A stretch of 64,000 nt of DNA from Streptomyces sp. AC558_RSS880 (GTDB lineage Bacteria; Actinomycetota; Actinomycetes; Streptomycetales; Streptomycetaceae). The notes below the pieces were generated by a model. The model was not told the DNA's origin, did no database searches, and saw nothing but the letters and a program-made list of their open reading frames with translations. The stretch spans positions 62,001 through 126,000 of the forward strand of contig NZ_JAGMUJ010000072.1 in NCBI RefSeq assembly GCF_019049255.1, given 5' to 3'. Made by a program: the position numbers and the translations under genes. Shown here in pieces: positions 9,024 through 17,689 of this stretch (position 1 is its first letter; every line of letters begins with the position of its first letter).

Positions 9024-10124
9024 ATGGGCGCCGGGACGGTGACGCTGTTCCTGTGCGGGGACGTGATGCTCGGGCGCGGTGTCGACCAGATCCTCCCGCA
9101 CCCGGGCGATCCCGCGCTGCGGGAGGAGTGGATCCGGGACGCCCGCGGCTACGTGGAGCTGGCGGAGGCCGTGAACGGCCCGGTTCCCCGCCCGGTCCCG
9201 TTCCCGTGGCCGTGGGGCCGGGCGCTGGGGGTGCTGGAGGAGGCCGCCCCAAACGTGCGGATCGTCAATCTGGAGACCTCCGTCACGCGGAGCGACGCGT
9301 TCGCGCCCGGGAAGGCCGTCCACTACCGGATGAGCCCGGCCAACGCGCCCGCCGTGGCGGTGGCGCGGCCCGACGTGTGCGTCCTGGCCAACAACCACGT
9401 GCTCGACTTCGGCCGCCCGGGGCTCCGGGAGACGCTGGACGTGCTCCACGGCGCGGGCCTGAGGACGGCGGGCGCGGGACGGGACGCCGACGAGGCGTAC
9501 GCGCCGGCGGTGGTCCCCGTCGACGGCGGCCGGGTGCTGGTGTTCGCCCTGGGGATGATGTCGAGCGGCATCCCGCCGAGTTGGACGGCGACGGCGGAGC
9601 AGTCCGGAGTGGCGTACCTCGCGGAGCCTTCGGCCACCGCGGCGGAGGCGGTCGTCCGGCGGGTGCGGCGGGCGAAGCGCCCCGGTGACATCGCGGTGGT
9701 GTCCGTGCACTGGGGATCGAACTGGGGCCACCATGTTCCGCGGAGCCATGTGGGCTTCGCCCATGCGCTGGTCGACGGGGGTGTCGACGTCGTCCACGGC
9801 CACTCCTCGCACCACCCCCGCCCGGTCGAGGTGTACCGGGGCCGGGTGATCCTGTACGGCTGTGGCGACTTCGTCGACGACTACGAGGGCATCACCGGCT
9901 ACGAGGAGTACCGCGACGAGCTGCGGCTCGCCTGTCTGCTGTCGGTGTCCCCGGACGGCGGGCGGCCGTCCGGGCTGCGCATGGTGCCGCTGAGGGCGCG
10001 GCGGATGCGGCTGGAGCCCGCGGCGGACGAGGAGCGGGCCTGGCTGCGGGAGACGCTCGACCGGATCAGCGACGTGGACGTCGCCCTCGGCGCCGACGGC
10101 GCGCTCGTCCTCGGCCCCCGGTGA
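9024..10124 (+). CDS. CapA-family protein (PGA_cap, calcineurin-like phosphoesterase fold)
   Basis: A 366-residue CapA-family protein. The family signatures appear in order: LCGDVMLGRGVD at residues 10-21, NLETSVT, LANNHVLDFG, VHWGSNWG and VHGHSSHHPRP, supplying the Asp, Asn and His residues of the metallophosphoesterase-like fold. Classical CapA helps poly-gamma-glutamate export, but stand-alone actinobacterial members without capB/capC have no settled function, and none of the other cap genes is here. No signal peptide or membrane helix is apparent. It begins 15 bases after the mannosyltransferase stop, so it may belong to the same operon. Confidence 0.88.
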   Translation: MGAGTVTLFLCGDVMLGRGVDQILPHPGDPALREEWIRDARGYVELAEAVNGPVPRPVPFPWPWGRALGVLEEAAPNVRIVNLETSVTRSDAFAPGKAVHYRMSPANAPAVAVARPDVCVLANNHVLDFGRPGLRETLDVLHGAGLRTAGAGRDADEAYAPAVVPVDGGRVLVFALGMMSSGIPPSWTATAEQSGVAYLAEPSATAAEAVVRRVRRAKRPGDIAVVSVHWGSNWGHHVPRSHVGFAHALVDGGVDVVHGHSSHHPRPVEVYRGRVILYGCGDFVDDYEGITGYEEYRDELRLACLLSVSPDGGRPSGLRMVPLRARRMRLEPAADEERAWLRETLDRISDVDVALGADGALVLGPR

Positions 10125-10151
10125 CCGCTCCGGCCGCGCCAGGCCGGGCCG

Positions 10152-10169
10152 GAGGACGTCGGCGTCCTC
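10152..10169. terminator. Hairpin between convergent genes
   Basis: GAGGACG-TCGG-CGTCCTC is a perfect 7-bp stem with a stable UNCG-type tetraloop. It lies in the 90-base gap between the convergent capA-like and pyruvate-oxidase-like genes. No T-tract follows, which is normal for streptomycete terminators, so it may serve both strands. Confidence 0.5.
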
Positions 10170-10214
10170 GACGCCGCCCGCGGCCCCGGTACCCCGGCGG
10201 ACGCGTCGGCCGGC

Positions 10215-12053
10215 TCACTTGCCGGTGCTGTCGCCGGCTCCGGCGCCGGGACGGTCGGAACGGTGCCGGGTGCCCGGGAGTATCTCCTGCACCTTGGCCA
10301 GGAAGCCCTGTTTGGCCATGGAGGCACGGTCGCTGTCGCCCTTGAGCACCGCGAAGGCCGCGGCCTCGATCTGGTCCAGCTCCGCGTGCGGGGGGATCGG
10401 GGGTACGGCGGGGTCGGTGCGGAAGTCGATGACGAAGGGCCGGTCGGCCGAGAGGGCCCGGTCCCAGGCCTCCTCGACCTGCTCCGGCTTCTCCACGCGG
10501 ACGCCCTCGAGCCCGATCCGCTGCGCGATCTCGGCGTACGGCAGGTCGGGAATGGCTTGCGACTCCTCGAACTGCGGTGCCCCGGACATCGCGCGCATCT
10601 CCCAGGTGACCTGGTTCAGGTCCCGGTTGTTGAGGACGGCCACGATCAGGCGCGGATCGGACCAGCCCTGCCAGTACTTGGCGGCCGTGACCATCTCCAT
10701 CATGCCGTTCATCTGCATGGCGCCGTCGCCGACGAGGGCGATGGCGGGGCGGTCCGGGTGCGCGAACTTCGCGCCGATGGCGTACGGGACCCCGGGCCCC
10801 ATGGTCGCGAGGGTGCCCGAGAGGGAGCCGCGCATCCGTCCGCGCAGCCGCAGGTGGCGGGCGTACCAGTTGGCGGCGGAACCGGAGTCGGCGGTGACGA
10901 TCGCGTCGTCGGGGAGCCTGCCGTCGAGGGCGTGCACCACGTACTCCGGGTTGATCGGGTCGGCGTCCACGGCGGCGCGCCGCTGCATGACCTCCCACCA
11001 GCGGGCGACGTCCTTCTCGACCTTCTCGCGCCAGGACCGCTCCTTCTTGCGGTGCAGGCGCGGCAGCAGGCGGCGCAGTGTCTCGGCCGCGTCGCCGACG
11101 AGGTTCACCTCGAAGGGGTACCGCAGGCCGATCATGTGCGGGTCGATGTCGATCTGCACGCCCCGCGCCTGGTCCAGCTCCGGCATGAACTGCGTGTACG
11201 GGAAGCTGGAGCCGATCATCAGGAGGGTGTCGCAGTCCCGCATCAGCTCGTACGAGGGCCGGGTGCCGAGCAGACCGATGGCTCCGGTGACGTAGGGCAG
11301 GTCGTCGGGGAGCACGTCCTTGCCGAGCAGGGCCTTGGCGACGCCCGCGCCGAGGACGTCCGCCAGCTCCTCCACTTCGGCGCGGGCGCCGCGGGCCCCC
11401 TGTCCGATCAGGACGGCGACCTTGTCACCGGCGTTGAGGACCTCGGCGGCCCGCTCGATGTCGGCGTCCGCGGGCACGGGCGCGTACTGGCCGATCCCCA
11501 TGCTCGACGGCACCATCTTGAAGGCGTGCGTGGGCGGGCTGTAGTCCAGTTCCTGCACGTCGGCGGGGATGATGACCGCGGTGACCGTGCGCCGCGCGTA
11601 GGCGGTGCGGAAGGCGCGGTCGATGAGGTTCGGCAGCTGCTCGGGCACCATCGCCGTCTCGCAGAAGTCGGAGGCGACGTCCTTGTACAGGTTCTGCAGG
11701 TCGACTTCCTGCTGGTACGAGCCGCCCATCGCGCTGCGGGCGGTCTGCCCGACCAGCGCGACGACGGGAACGTGGTCGAGCTTCGCGTCGTAGAGGCCGT
11801 TGAGCAGGTGGATCGCGCCGGGCCCCGAAGTCGCCGCGCAGACGCCGGCCTTCCCGGAGAACTTCGCGTAGCCGACGGCCTGGAACGCGGACATCTCCTC
11901 GTGCCGGGACTGGACGAACCTCGGGTTGTCGTCGGCTCGTCCCCACGCCGCCAGCAGACCGTTGATGCCGTCGCCCGCGTAGGCGAAGACGTGGTCCACC
12001 TCCCACTCGCGCAAGCGCTGAAGGACGTAATCGGAAACCTTCGTGCCGGCCAT
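10215..12053 (-). CDS. ThDP-dependent enzyme, pyruvate oxidase/quinone pyruvate dehydrogenase-like
   Basis: A 612-residue thiamine-diphosphate enzyme of the POX/acetolactate-synthase family. It has the N-terminal pyrimidine-binding domain (VDHVFAYAGDGINGLLAAW, then the catalytic-Glu region SRHEEMSAFQAVGYAKFSGK), a central FAD/nucleotide domain, and a C-terminal PP-binding domain with the GDGAMQMNGM-to-NN Mg/ThDP motif. Length and order match PoxB-type enzymes that decarboxylate pyruvate to acetate and pass electrons to oxygen or quinone. The start MAGTKVSDYVLQRL has a CGGAGG-type site; the longer open frame upstream is not conserved. It is a monocistron, divergent from the small CxxC protein. 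Confidence 0.88.
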   Translation of the reverse strand: MAGTKVSDYVLQRLREWEVDHVFAYAGDGINGLLAAWGRADDNPRFVQSRHEEMSAFQAVGYAKFSGKAGVCAATSGPGAIHLLNGLYDAKLDHVPVVALVGQTARSAMGGSYQQEVDLQNLYKDVASDFCETAMVPEQLPNLIDRAFRTAYARRTVTAVIIPADVQELDYSPPTHAFKMVPSSMGIGQYAPVPADADIERAAEVLNAGDKVAVLIGQGARGARAEVEELADVLGAGVAKALLGKDVLPDDLPYVTGAIGLLGTRPSYELMRDCDTLLMIGSSFPYTQFMPELDQARGVQIDIDPHMIGLRYPFEVNLVGDAAETLRRLLPRLHRKKERSWREKVEKDVARWWEVMQRRAAVDADPINPEYVVHALDGRLPDDAIVTADSGSAANWYARHLRLRGRMRGSLSGTLATMGPGVPYAIGAKFAHPDRPAIALVGDGAMQMNGMMEMVTAAKYWQGWSDPRLIVAVLNNRDLNQVTWEMRAMSGAPQFEESQAIPDLPYAEIAQRIGLEGVRVEKPEQVEEAWDRALSADRPFVIDFRTDPAVPPIPPHAELDQIEAAAFAVLKGDSDRASMAKQGFLAKVQEILPGTRHRSDRPGAGAGDSTGK

Positions 12054-12208
12054 CGGCCCTCCGTTCCGCCGACGCGCGCCCGCCCGTTCCGGCCGTGCGT
12101 CACGCTGCCAGGGAAGGTGCCGGGTTGCCGTGCGGTCCCGGCGCAAACGTCGTGCCGTCCACCGGTGCCCCGCTGTACGCTGGCCGCATCCGGCCACCGG
12201 GAGCCCTG

Positions 12209-12595
12209 ATGTGGAAGCGCGGGAAACAGGCACGGCGTTCCGAGAACCTCCCGCTGGAGTTGTGCGACCTCTGTGCGAGGACCTTCCCGGCCGGTGAGGC
12301 GGTGCGCGGATACGTTCCGGACTCGTCCTCCGCCCACCCCACCGCCGACTGGTCCGACGGCCTGCGCCGGGTGACCGCCTGCGGCGAGGCGCACCTCGAC
12401 GCGATCCGCGAGACGTACCGGCGCCGTCCCTTCGTGCAGGAGGAACTCTGGGCGGCCAAGATCACCCGTGTGCTGACGTCCGGCCCGCCGGGGCTCACCA
12501 TGGAGCGGCTCGCCCGCCGGACCGGACTGCACGAGCCGGACATCCGGCGGGCCATCGCCTGGCACAACGAGCGGCGCCGCCGGACGGACGGGTGA
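12209..12595 (+). CDS. Small zinc-finger-like protein of unknown function
   Basis: A 128-residue hypothetical protein. Residues 17-60 contain CDLC and later CGEAH, a possible Cys3His metal site of the treble-clef kind. The C-terminal third (TMERLARRTGLHEPDIRRAIAWHNERRR) looks like a small helix-turn-helix. Together these suggest a DNA- or RNA-binding role, but I do not recognise the family. The ATG at 12209 follows a CACCGGGAG site. It is convergent with the CNNM-type gene (18-base gap). Confidence 0.7.
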   Translation: MWKRGKQARRSENLPLELCDLCARTFPAGEAVRGYVPDSSSAHPTADWSDGLRRVTACGEAHLDAIRETYRRRPFVQEELWAAKITRVLTSGPPGLTMERLARRTGLHEPDIRRAIAWHNERRRRTDG

Positions 12596-12613
12596 CGGCC
12601 CGGCCGGGCGCCG

Positions 12614-13633
12614 TCACACCGTCTGCGGCTGCAGGAAGCGGGCCAGCAGGTCGTCCAGGCTCACCATGCCGGTGAGCCGCCCGGAGCCGTCGCGGACCAC
12701 GGCGAGCGAGGCCCGGCGGCGGCGCAGCAGGTCGATCGCGTCGGCGACCGTGGCGTCGTCCGTCAGCTCGGGCACCGGGCGGGCCAGGGCGCGGGCGCCG
12801 GCCGCCCGTCCCCGGGCGCGGGCCACCAGGGCGTCGCGGGCGTGCACCGCGCCGAGGACCACGCCCTGCTCGCGGACCAGGAGCCGGGTGCGGTCACGGG
12901 CCGCGGCGACGCGCAGGATCTCGTCGACGCCGGCGCCGCCGTCCACCGAGACGATCTCGGACGCCGGCACCTGCAGTTCCCGCACCGGGGTCTGCGGTTC
13001 GGTCAGCGAGCGCGTCAGCAGCTCCGAGTCCGTCTCACTGATCAGGCCGAGCCGCTCGGACTCCGCCACCAGGTGGGTGAGCTGCTCCCGGTTGTGGACG
13101 GAGGCCAGTTCGTCGCGCGGGGTGACCCGGCACAGCCGCACAAGGGCGTTGCTCATCCTGTTCAGCACCGAGATCAGCGGCCGTACGGCCTTCACCACGG
13201 CCCGGAAGGGCGGCGACAGCAGCATCGCGGACCGTTCGGGGTGGGCGATGGCCCACGACTTGGGGGCCATCTCGCCGACCACCATGTGCAGGAACACGAC
13301 CACGATCATGGCGACGGCGAAGGCGACGCCGTAGCTGAGCGCGCTCGGCAGGCCCAGCTTGTGCAGCAGCGGGTCGAGTTCGTGGGAGATCGCGGGCTTG
13401 GACACCGAGCCCAGGCCCAGGGTGCACACGGTGATGCCCAGCTGGGCCCCGGCCAGCATCAGGGACAGCTCACGCATGCCGGCGAGGGCGGCCCCGGCGC
13501 CTGACCGGCCCTCGGCCGCGGCCTTCTCCATGCGGTGCCGCTTGGCGGCGACCAGCGCGAACTCGGCGGCCACGAAGAATCCGCTGCCGATCAGCAGCAG
13601 CACGGTGACGAAGAGCGCCATCGGGAAACTCAT
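12614..13633 (-). CDS. CNNM/CorC-type transporter, short form (DUF21-CBS pair)
   Basis: A 339-residue member of the CNNM/CorC ('hemolysin-related') family, which transports or controls transport of Mg2+ and other divalent ions. Residues 1-190 are the DUF21 membrane domain with three to four helices (MALFVTVLLLIGSGFFVAAEFALVA at the start, GAQLGITVCTLGLG, VAMIVVVFLHMVVGEMAPKSW). Residues about 200-335 are a CBS pair for nucleotide sensing. It lacks the C-terminal CorC_HlyC domain that its upstream partner has. Its ATG overlaps the partner's stop in ATGA, so the two are co-translated and may heterodimerise. Confidence 0.9.
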   Translation of the reverse strand: MSFPMALFVTVLLLIGSGFFVAAEFALVAAKRHRMEKAAAEGRSGAGAALAGMRELSLMLAGAQLGITVCTLGLGSVSKPAISHELDPLLHKLGLPSALSYGVAFAVAMIVVVFLHMVVGEMAPKSWAIAHPERSAMLLSPPFRAVVKAVRPLISVLNRMSNALVRLCRVTPRDELASVHNREQLTHLVAESERLGLISETDSELLTRSLTEPQTPVRELQVPASEIVSVDGGAGVDEILRVAAARDRTRLLVREQGVVLGAVHARDALVARARGRAAGARALARPVPELTDDATVADAIDLLRRRRASLAVVRDGSGRLTGMVSLDDLLARFLQPQTV

Positions 13634-14964
13634 GCCTGCTCCTCCGTCTTGTGGTCCTGCTGGATCCGCACGCGGTCGGGCACGTGCCGGTCGAGGGTGC
13701 GTACGTCGATCACGGCGGTGCCGCCGCCGGGCAGCCCGACCGTGAGCCGGTCCCCGATGGCGGGGAAGCGGCCGAGCCGGTCGACGATCAGGCCGGCCAC
13801 GGTGTCGTAGTCCTCCTCCTCGGGCAGTTCGACGCCGGTGGCCTCGGCCACCTCGTCCAGCCGGCGGCCCGCGTCCACCAGCCAGCCGTCACCGTCCGCG
13901 ACGGCGACCGCGGTGACGGTGTCGGTCTCGTCCGCGATGTCGCCGACGAGTTCCTCCGCGATGTCCTCGTAGGTGACGATGCCGGCCACGCCGCCGTGCT
14001 CGTCCAGGACGACCGCGAACTCGTCGCCCCGCTTCCGCATCTGGGTCACCGCGTCGGGCAGCGGAAGGGTGTCCGGCAGCAGCAGCGGGCGCCGGGCGAG
14101 GGCGCCGGCCGTGGTGGCGGTCAGCCGGTCCGCGGGCAGGCGCATCAGCTCGGCCACACCGAGGACGCCGTCGACGTCGTCGGGGTGGTCGCCGAGCACC
14201 GGGTAGGTGGAGTGGCCGTACTTGGCGATCAGGTCGACCGCTTCCGCCGCGGTGGCGTCCTCGCGGACGAAGACCGCGTCCACACGGGGCACCATCACCT
14301 CGTCCAGCGTCCGGTCGGAGAACTCCAGGGCGTGGTCGAGCAGCGCGGCGGTGTCCTCGGGCAGCGCGCCCTGCTCGTGGGACTCGCCGATGAGGTGGCC
14401 GAGTTCCTCCAGGGTGGCGCCGTGGTGCAACTCCTCCACCGGCTCGATGCCGACCCGGTGCAGCAGCCTGTTCGCCGCCCCGTCGAAGACCCGCACGAGG
14501 GGGCCGACGACCTTCAGATACGCCAGCGTGGAGCCGGCCAGCGCCTTCGCCAGCCGCTCGGGGACGGCGATGGCCAGGTTCTTCGGGGCCAGCTCGCCCA
14601 GCACCATCTGGACGACCGTGGCCAGGACGAAGGCCAGCACGACGGAGATGCCGCTCACGGCCGCGCCGGGCAGGCCGGTGCCGGACAGCGCGGGCCTCAG
14701 CAGGGCGGAGACCGACGGCTCGGCGATGAAGCCGACGACCAGTCCGGTCACGGTGATGCCGAGCTGTGCGCCCGACAGCATGAAGGACAGCCGCTCCAGC
14801 ACCTTCAGGGCGCGGGCGGCCTTGCGGTCCCCGGCCCCGGCCTCGCGCGCCAGGGCGAGGCGGTCGGCGGAGACGTAGGCGAATTCCTGGGCGACGAAGT
14901 ATCCGGTGCCGGCGGTCAGGACGAAGACGGCCAGCAGGCCCAGGAGGGCGTTCGCGGCACTCAT
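13630..14964 (-). CDS. CNNM/CorC-type transporter, full-length (DUF21-CBS-CorC_HlyC)
   Basis: A 444-residue membrane protein. The DUF21 domain spans residues about 1-190 (LLAVFVLTAGTGYFVAQEFA, LSGAQLGITVTGLVVGF, VVQMVLGELAPKNLAIA), a CBS pair about 205-340, and a C-terminal CorC_HlyC domain about 350-435 (DEVAEATGVELPEEEDYDTV). Relatives include bacterial CorB/CorC and eukaryotic CNNM Mg2+ exporters. First gene of a two-gene operon. The start codon sits 5 bases downstream of an 11-bp inverted repeat whose 3' arm contains the only purine-rich ribosome-site candidate. Confidence 0.9.
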   Translation of the reverse strand: MSAANALLGLLAVFVLTAGTGYFVAQEFAYVSADRLALAREAGAGDRKAARALKVLERLSFMLSGAQLGITVTGLVVGFIAEPSVSALLRPALSGTGLPGAAVSGISVVLAFVLATVVQMVLGELAPKNLAIAVPERLAKALAGSTLAYLKVVGPLVRVFDGAANRLLHRVGIEPVEELHHGATLEELGHLIGESHEQGALPEDTAALLDHALEFSDRTLDEVMVPRVDAVFVREDATAAEAVDLIAKYGHSTYPVLGDHPDDVDGVLGVAELMRLPADRLTATTAGALARRPLLLPDTLPLPDAVTQMRKRGDEFAVVLDEHGGVAGIVTYEDIAEELVGDIADETDTVTAVAVADGDGWLVDAGRRLDEVAEATGVELPEEEDYDTVAGLIVDRLGRFPAIGDRLTVGLPGGGTAVIDVRTLDRHVPDRVRIQQDHKTEEQA

Positions 14965-14969
14965 CGAAC

Positions 14970-15015
14970 ACCATCCCGCCGTGTGCCGTGCTCAGGGAAT
15001 GCCTGGCGGGATGGT
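14970..15015 (-). promoter_or_regulatory. Hairpin that can hide the ribosome site of the CNNM operon
   Basis: On the coding strand ACCATCCCGCC (15015-15005) pairs perfectly with GGCGGGATGGT (14980-14970), an 11-bp stem with a 24-base loop, ending 5 bases before the ATG at 14964. The 3' arm contains GGCGGGATGG, the only Shine-Dalgarno-like stretch, so the closed stem would block translation. This looks like a cis-acting RNA switch or thermometer; no known ion riboswitch consensus was recognised. Confidence 0.55.
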
Positions 15016-15458
15016 CGGGGACTGTGCCCCGGGGGGTCCGTCGGTCTGGCGGACAAGTACGTGCTCCTTCTGTGGGTGTGTGGATGAGTAACGGTTCCGG
15101 CCGGAATCGTGTTCCCGGCGGTGGCCGGGACCGCCGGCCCGACCGGTTCGGCGGAGTCCGCCTCCGGGGTGCCCCCGGCGGCCGAGTGCCGGGGCGGCGC
15201 GCCCGGTTCCTCGGCGGTGCGGGCAAAGGCCGGCTCCGGGCCGGAACGCCGTACGAAACGGTTCGCGCCCGGACGCGTGGGGCGGGACGCGCGGAAGCAG
15301 GATGTCCTGGCTCCGTACCAACTGTAAAGGGGACGCAAAGCCTCTCCCGGACCGACCCCCTATGCTTCTACTCGCTTGTAGAAGTTATACCGCGTGCCGC
15401 CCCGCGGGCGGCACCCCCTCCATGCAACACACGCACGCTTTAAGGAGTGGACGCCACC
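15016..15458. other. Divergent intergenic region
   Basis: 443 bases between the CNNM operon and spo0M. No gene is supported here. It includes the dyad CTTCTAC-TCGCTT-GTAGAAG at 15365-15384, about 75 bases ahead of the spo0M start, and a TATGCT that could be a -10 element at 15361-15366. The rest shows no clear signal. Confidence 0.5.
15365..15384 (+). promoter_or_regulatory. Inverted repeat upstream of spo0M
   Basis: CTTCTAC-TCGCTT-GTAGAAG, a perfect 7-bp dyad with a 6-base spacer. It overlaps the candidate -10 TATGCT at its left edge, so a dimeric repressor bound there could block the spo0M promoter. The responsible protein is unknown. Confidence 0.45.
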
Positions 15459-16418
15459 ATGGTGTTCAAACGACTGCTCGGCTCACTCGGCGTGGGCGGC
15501 CCCACCGTCGACACGGTGCTCGACCCCGGTCCGGTCCGGCCGGGCTCCACGCTCACCGGCCGGGTCCGCCTCAAGGGCGGCCAGGCCGGTTTCGACATCG
15601 AGGGCATCACGCTGGAGCTGGTGGCGCGGGTCGAGACCGAGCACGAGGAGGGCGAGGGGGAGGGCGCCGTCGCCTTCGACCGGTTCACGGTCGGCGGCGG
15701 CTTCCGGCTCGCCGAGGGCGAGGAGCGCGACGTGCCGTTCGGCGTGACGCTGCCGTGGGAGACCCCGGTCACCGAGCTGTACGGGCAGCCGCTGGGCATC
15801 GTGCTCGGCGTGCGCACCGAGCTGTCGGTGGCGGGGGCGAAGGACAAGGGGGACCTGGACCCGCTGACCGTCGGGCCCCTGCCCGTGCAGGAGGCGGTCC
15901 TCGAGGCGTTCGGCACGCTCGGCTTCGGCTTCCGGTCGGCCGACCTGGAGTACGGGCGCATCGGCGGCACGGGGCAGCGACTGCCCTTCTACCAGGAGAT
16001 CGAGATCGTCCCGCCGCCGCGGTACGCGGACCGGGTGAACGAGGTCGAGGTGACCTTCCTGGCCGGTCCGGACGGCATGGAGGTCGTCCTGGAGGCCGAC
16101 AAGCGCGGCGGTCTCTTCTCCGGCGGCCACGACGCGCTGACCAGGTTCACCGTCGGTCATCACGACTCCCGCGACTGGACCGCCGAGGTCGACGGCTGGA
16201 TGCGCGAGCTGGTCGAGCACCGGGCGTCCCACGGCTCCCCCGTTCCCCACGACCTCCATGGCTCCCACGACGACCACCACCGGTCCGGTCCCGGCATGGG
16301 CACCGCCGTCGCCGCGGGCGCCGCCGGTCTGGCGGTCGGGGTGGTCGGGGGCATGGTCGCGGCGGAGGTCGTGGACGAGGTCGGGGACTTCTTCGAGGAC
16401 GAGGGAGAGGAGGAGTGA
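15459..16418 (+). CDS. spo0M: Spo0M-family sporulation/stress protein
   Basis: A 319-residue arrestin-fold protein of the Spo0M family, which in Bacillus affects sporulation control and cell shape. The conserved N-terminal half (FKRLLGSLGVGGPTVDTVL, then GSTLTGRVRLKGGQAGFDIEG) forms the two beta-sandwich domains to about residue 250. A His-rich stretch with HDLHGSHDDHH follows, then a Gly/Ala hydrophobic segment and an acidic tail ending EDEGEEE, common in streptomycete homologues. The ATG at 15459 has a TAAGGAG site 11 bases upstream. It is a single gene. Confidence 0.88.
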   Translation: MVFKRLLGSLGVGGPTVDTVLDPGPVRPGSTLTGRVRLKGGQAGFDIEGITLELVARVETEHEEGEGEGAVAFDRFTVGGGFRLAEGEERDVPFGVTLPWETPVTELYGQPLGIVLGVRTELSVAGAKDKGDLDPLTVGPLPVQEAVLEAFGTLGFGFRSADLEYGRIGGTGQRLPFYQEIEIVPPPRYADRVNEVEVTFLAGPDGMEVVLEADKRGGLFSGGHDALTRFTVGHHDSRDWTAEVDGWMRELVEHRASHGSPVPHDLHGSHDDHHRSGPGMGTAVAAGAAGLAVGVVGGMVAAEVVDEVGDFFEDEGEEE

Positions 16419-16505
16419 GAAGAGGAGTGACTTCTCCACTGCCGTAGCAGTCATGGCGCCCGGCGCGCTTCGGTCCGGGCGCCTCCCGGCCCGTACGGAG
16501 TGCTC

Positions 16506-16778
16506 ATGGCCCTGCGGGACCGCCTCACGGGGTCCGCGTCGACGACGCGGACCCCGCCCATGGCGAATGAAGAAGCCCGCCGGGGCGCGGCCGGTCATCC
16601 GACCGGCATCGTGATCGGCGGCGCCGACGGCGACTTCGACGGGGACGAGCGGGCCGTGGTCCGCGAGGCCCGCCACGCCCTCGACCTGCCGCCGCACGAG
16701 TTCGGCCTCCGAGTGACTCCGGCCCCGCGGCGGGCGGCCCGCCGCGGGGTCACAGGGGGGTGGCCGCGTACAGGATGA
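16506..16778 (+). pseudogene. terB: Internally deleted tellurite-resistance terB
   Basis: The frame opens with MALRDRLTGSAST and later reads GIVIGGADGDFDGDERAVV then REARHALDLPPHEF. These match, from memory, the first about 25 and last about 37 residues of streptomycete TerB (about 151 residues), but the metal-binding central helices between them are missing. The two ends remain in frame, so a single internal deletion of about 80-90 codons explains it. The normal stop after the final helix is also lost and the frame runs on to 16778. A miniature product is possible, but TerB function should be gone. Confidence 0.65.
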
Positions 16779-17682
16779 GGACCATCGTCACGGCGGAGTT
16801 CGCGGACGACATCGCGGAGACGGCGGTCCCCGCGGCGGCGCCCCACACCGCCAGGCCGACCAGTGTGAACAGCGACGGCAGGCGGCGCGCCGCCGGAGCG
16901 GGCCCGAGCAGGGCCGCCACCCGGCGCGGCACCGGGCCCGCCGCGGCGAGGCCCGCCAGCGTGGCCACCGGGGTGCCGCGCGACACCAGGGCCGCCTTGC
17001 CGATCGCCCGGGCCACGGTACGGCGGCTGCCGACCGTCCGCGCCGCGTCCTCGTCCGCCCACCGTTCCGCCGTGTAGGCCACCGCCGTGCGTAGCGGCCG
17101 CAGGAAGGGGTTGGCGCGCGCGGCCAGCTGGACGGCGAGCAGGAAGCGGTGGTGGCGGGCGGCGAGGTGGGCCCGTTCGTGGGCGAACAGCGCCCGGCGC
17201 TCGGCCGGTTCCAGGCGCTCCAGCAACGCCGTGGTCACCACCACACGGTCCCGTCGGCCGCCCGGCAGCGCGTAGGCGTAGGGCACGTCGTCCGGCAGGA
17301 CCGCCGCCTCCGTCTCCCGCAGCCCGGCCAGCGCCCGGTGGGCACGGCGGCGCACCCGCCCGTGCCGCCACAGCGTCCGCCCGCACGCCGCCAGCACCGC
17401 GCACAGGGCGGGGATCGCCGCCTTGCCGGCCACCTCGTCGTACGGCACCGCCGCGCGCACCTCGGGGTCGGACCAGCCGTCGGGGAGCGGATTCCCGGGC
17501 AACTGGGCGGTGCCGACCACCATCAGCAGTCCCAGGCACACCGTGCTGCACACCGCCATCACCGCGGCCACCCCGGTCAGCAGCCGGGTCGCCGTACGCG
17601 GGTGCAGATGCTGCTCGGCGAGGCGCGCGATGGGCCACGCCGTCAGGGGCAGCACCAGCGGCAACAGGACGAACACCCCCAT
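16750..17682 (-). CDS. M56-family membrane metallopeptidase (BlaR1/MecR1-like, no sensor domain)
   Basis: A 310-residue polytopic zinc protease. Hydrophobic helices lie at about residues 2-20, 35-58, 80-100 and near the C-terminus. The zinc motif HExxH is present as FAHERAHLAARHH at about residue 170, with a later acidic ligand region (ERWADEDAAR). It lacks the extracellular penicillin-binding domain of BlaR1, as is usual for the streptomycete pairs. It presumably degrades or inactivates the BlaI-type repressor encoded 7 bases upstream, relaying an unknown envelope signal. Confidence 0.88.
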   Translation of the reverse strand: MGVFVLLPLVLPLTAWPIARLAEQHLHPRTATRLLTGVAAVMAVCSTVCLGLLMVVGTAQLPGNPLPDGWSDPEVRAAVPYDEVAGKAAIPALCAVLAACGRTLWRHGRVRRRAHRALAGLRETEAAVLPDDVPYAYALPGGRRDRVVVTTALLERLEPAERRALFAHERAHLAARHHRFLLAVQLAARANPFLRPLRTAVAYTAERWADEDAARTVGSRRTVARAIGKAALVSRGTPVATLAGLAAAGPVPRRVAALLGPAPAARRLPSLFTLVGLAVWGAAAGTAVSAMSSANSAVTMVLILYAATPL

Positions 17683-17689
17683 GGCGGCC

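Noticed and set aside
14970..15015. Known Mg2+ riboswitch (M-box/ykoK) or yybP-ykoY element ahead of the CNNM operon
   Set aside because: Only a single long hairpin is seen; none of the conserved cores of those classes was recognised.
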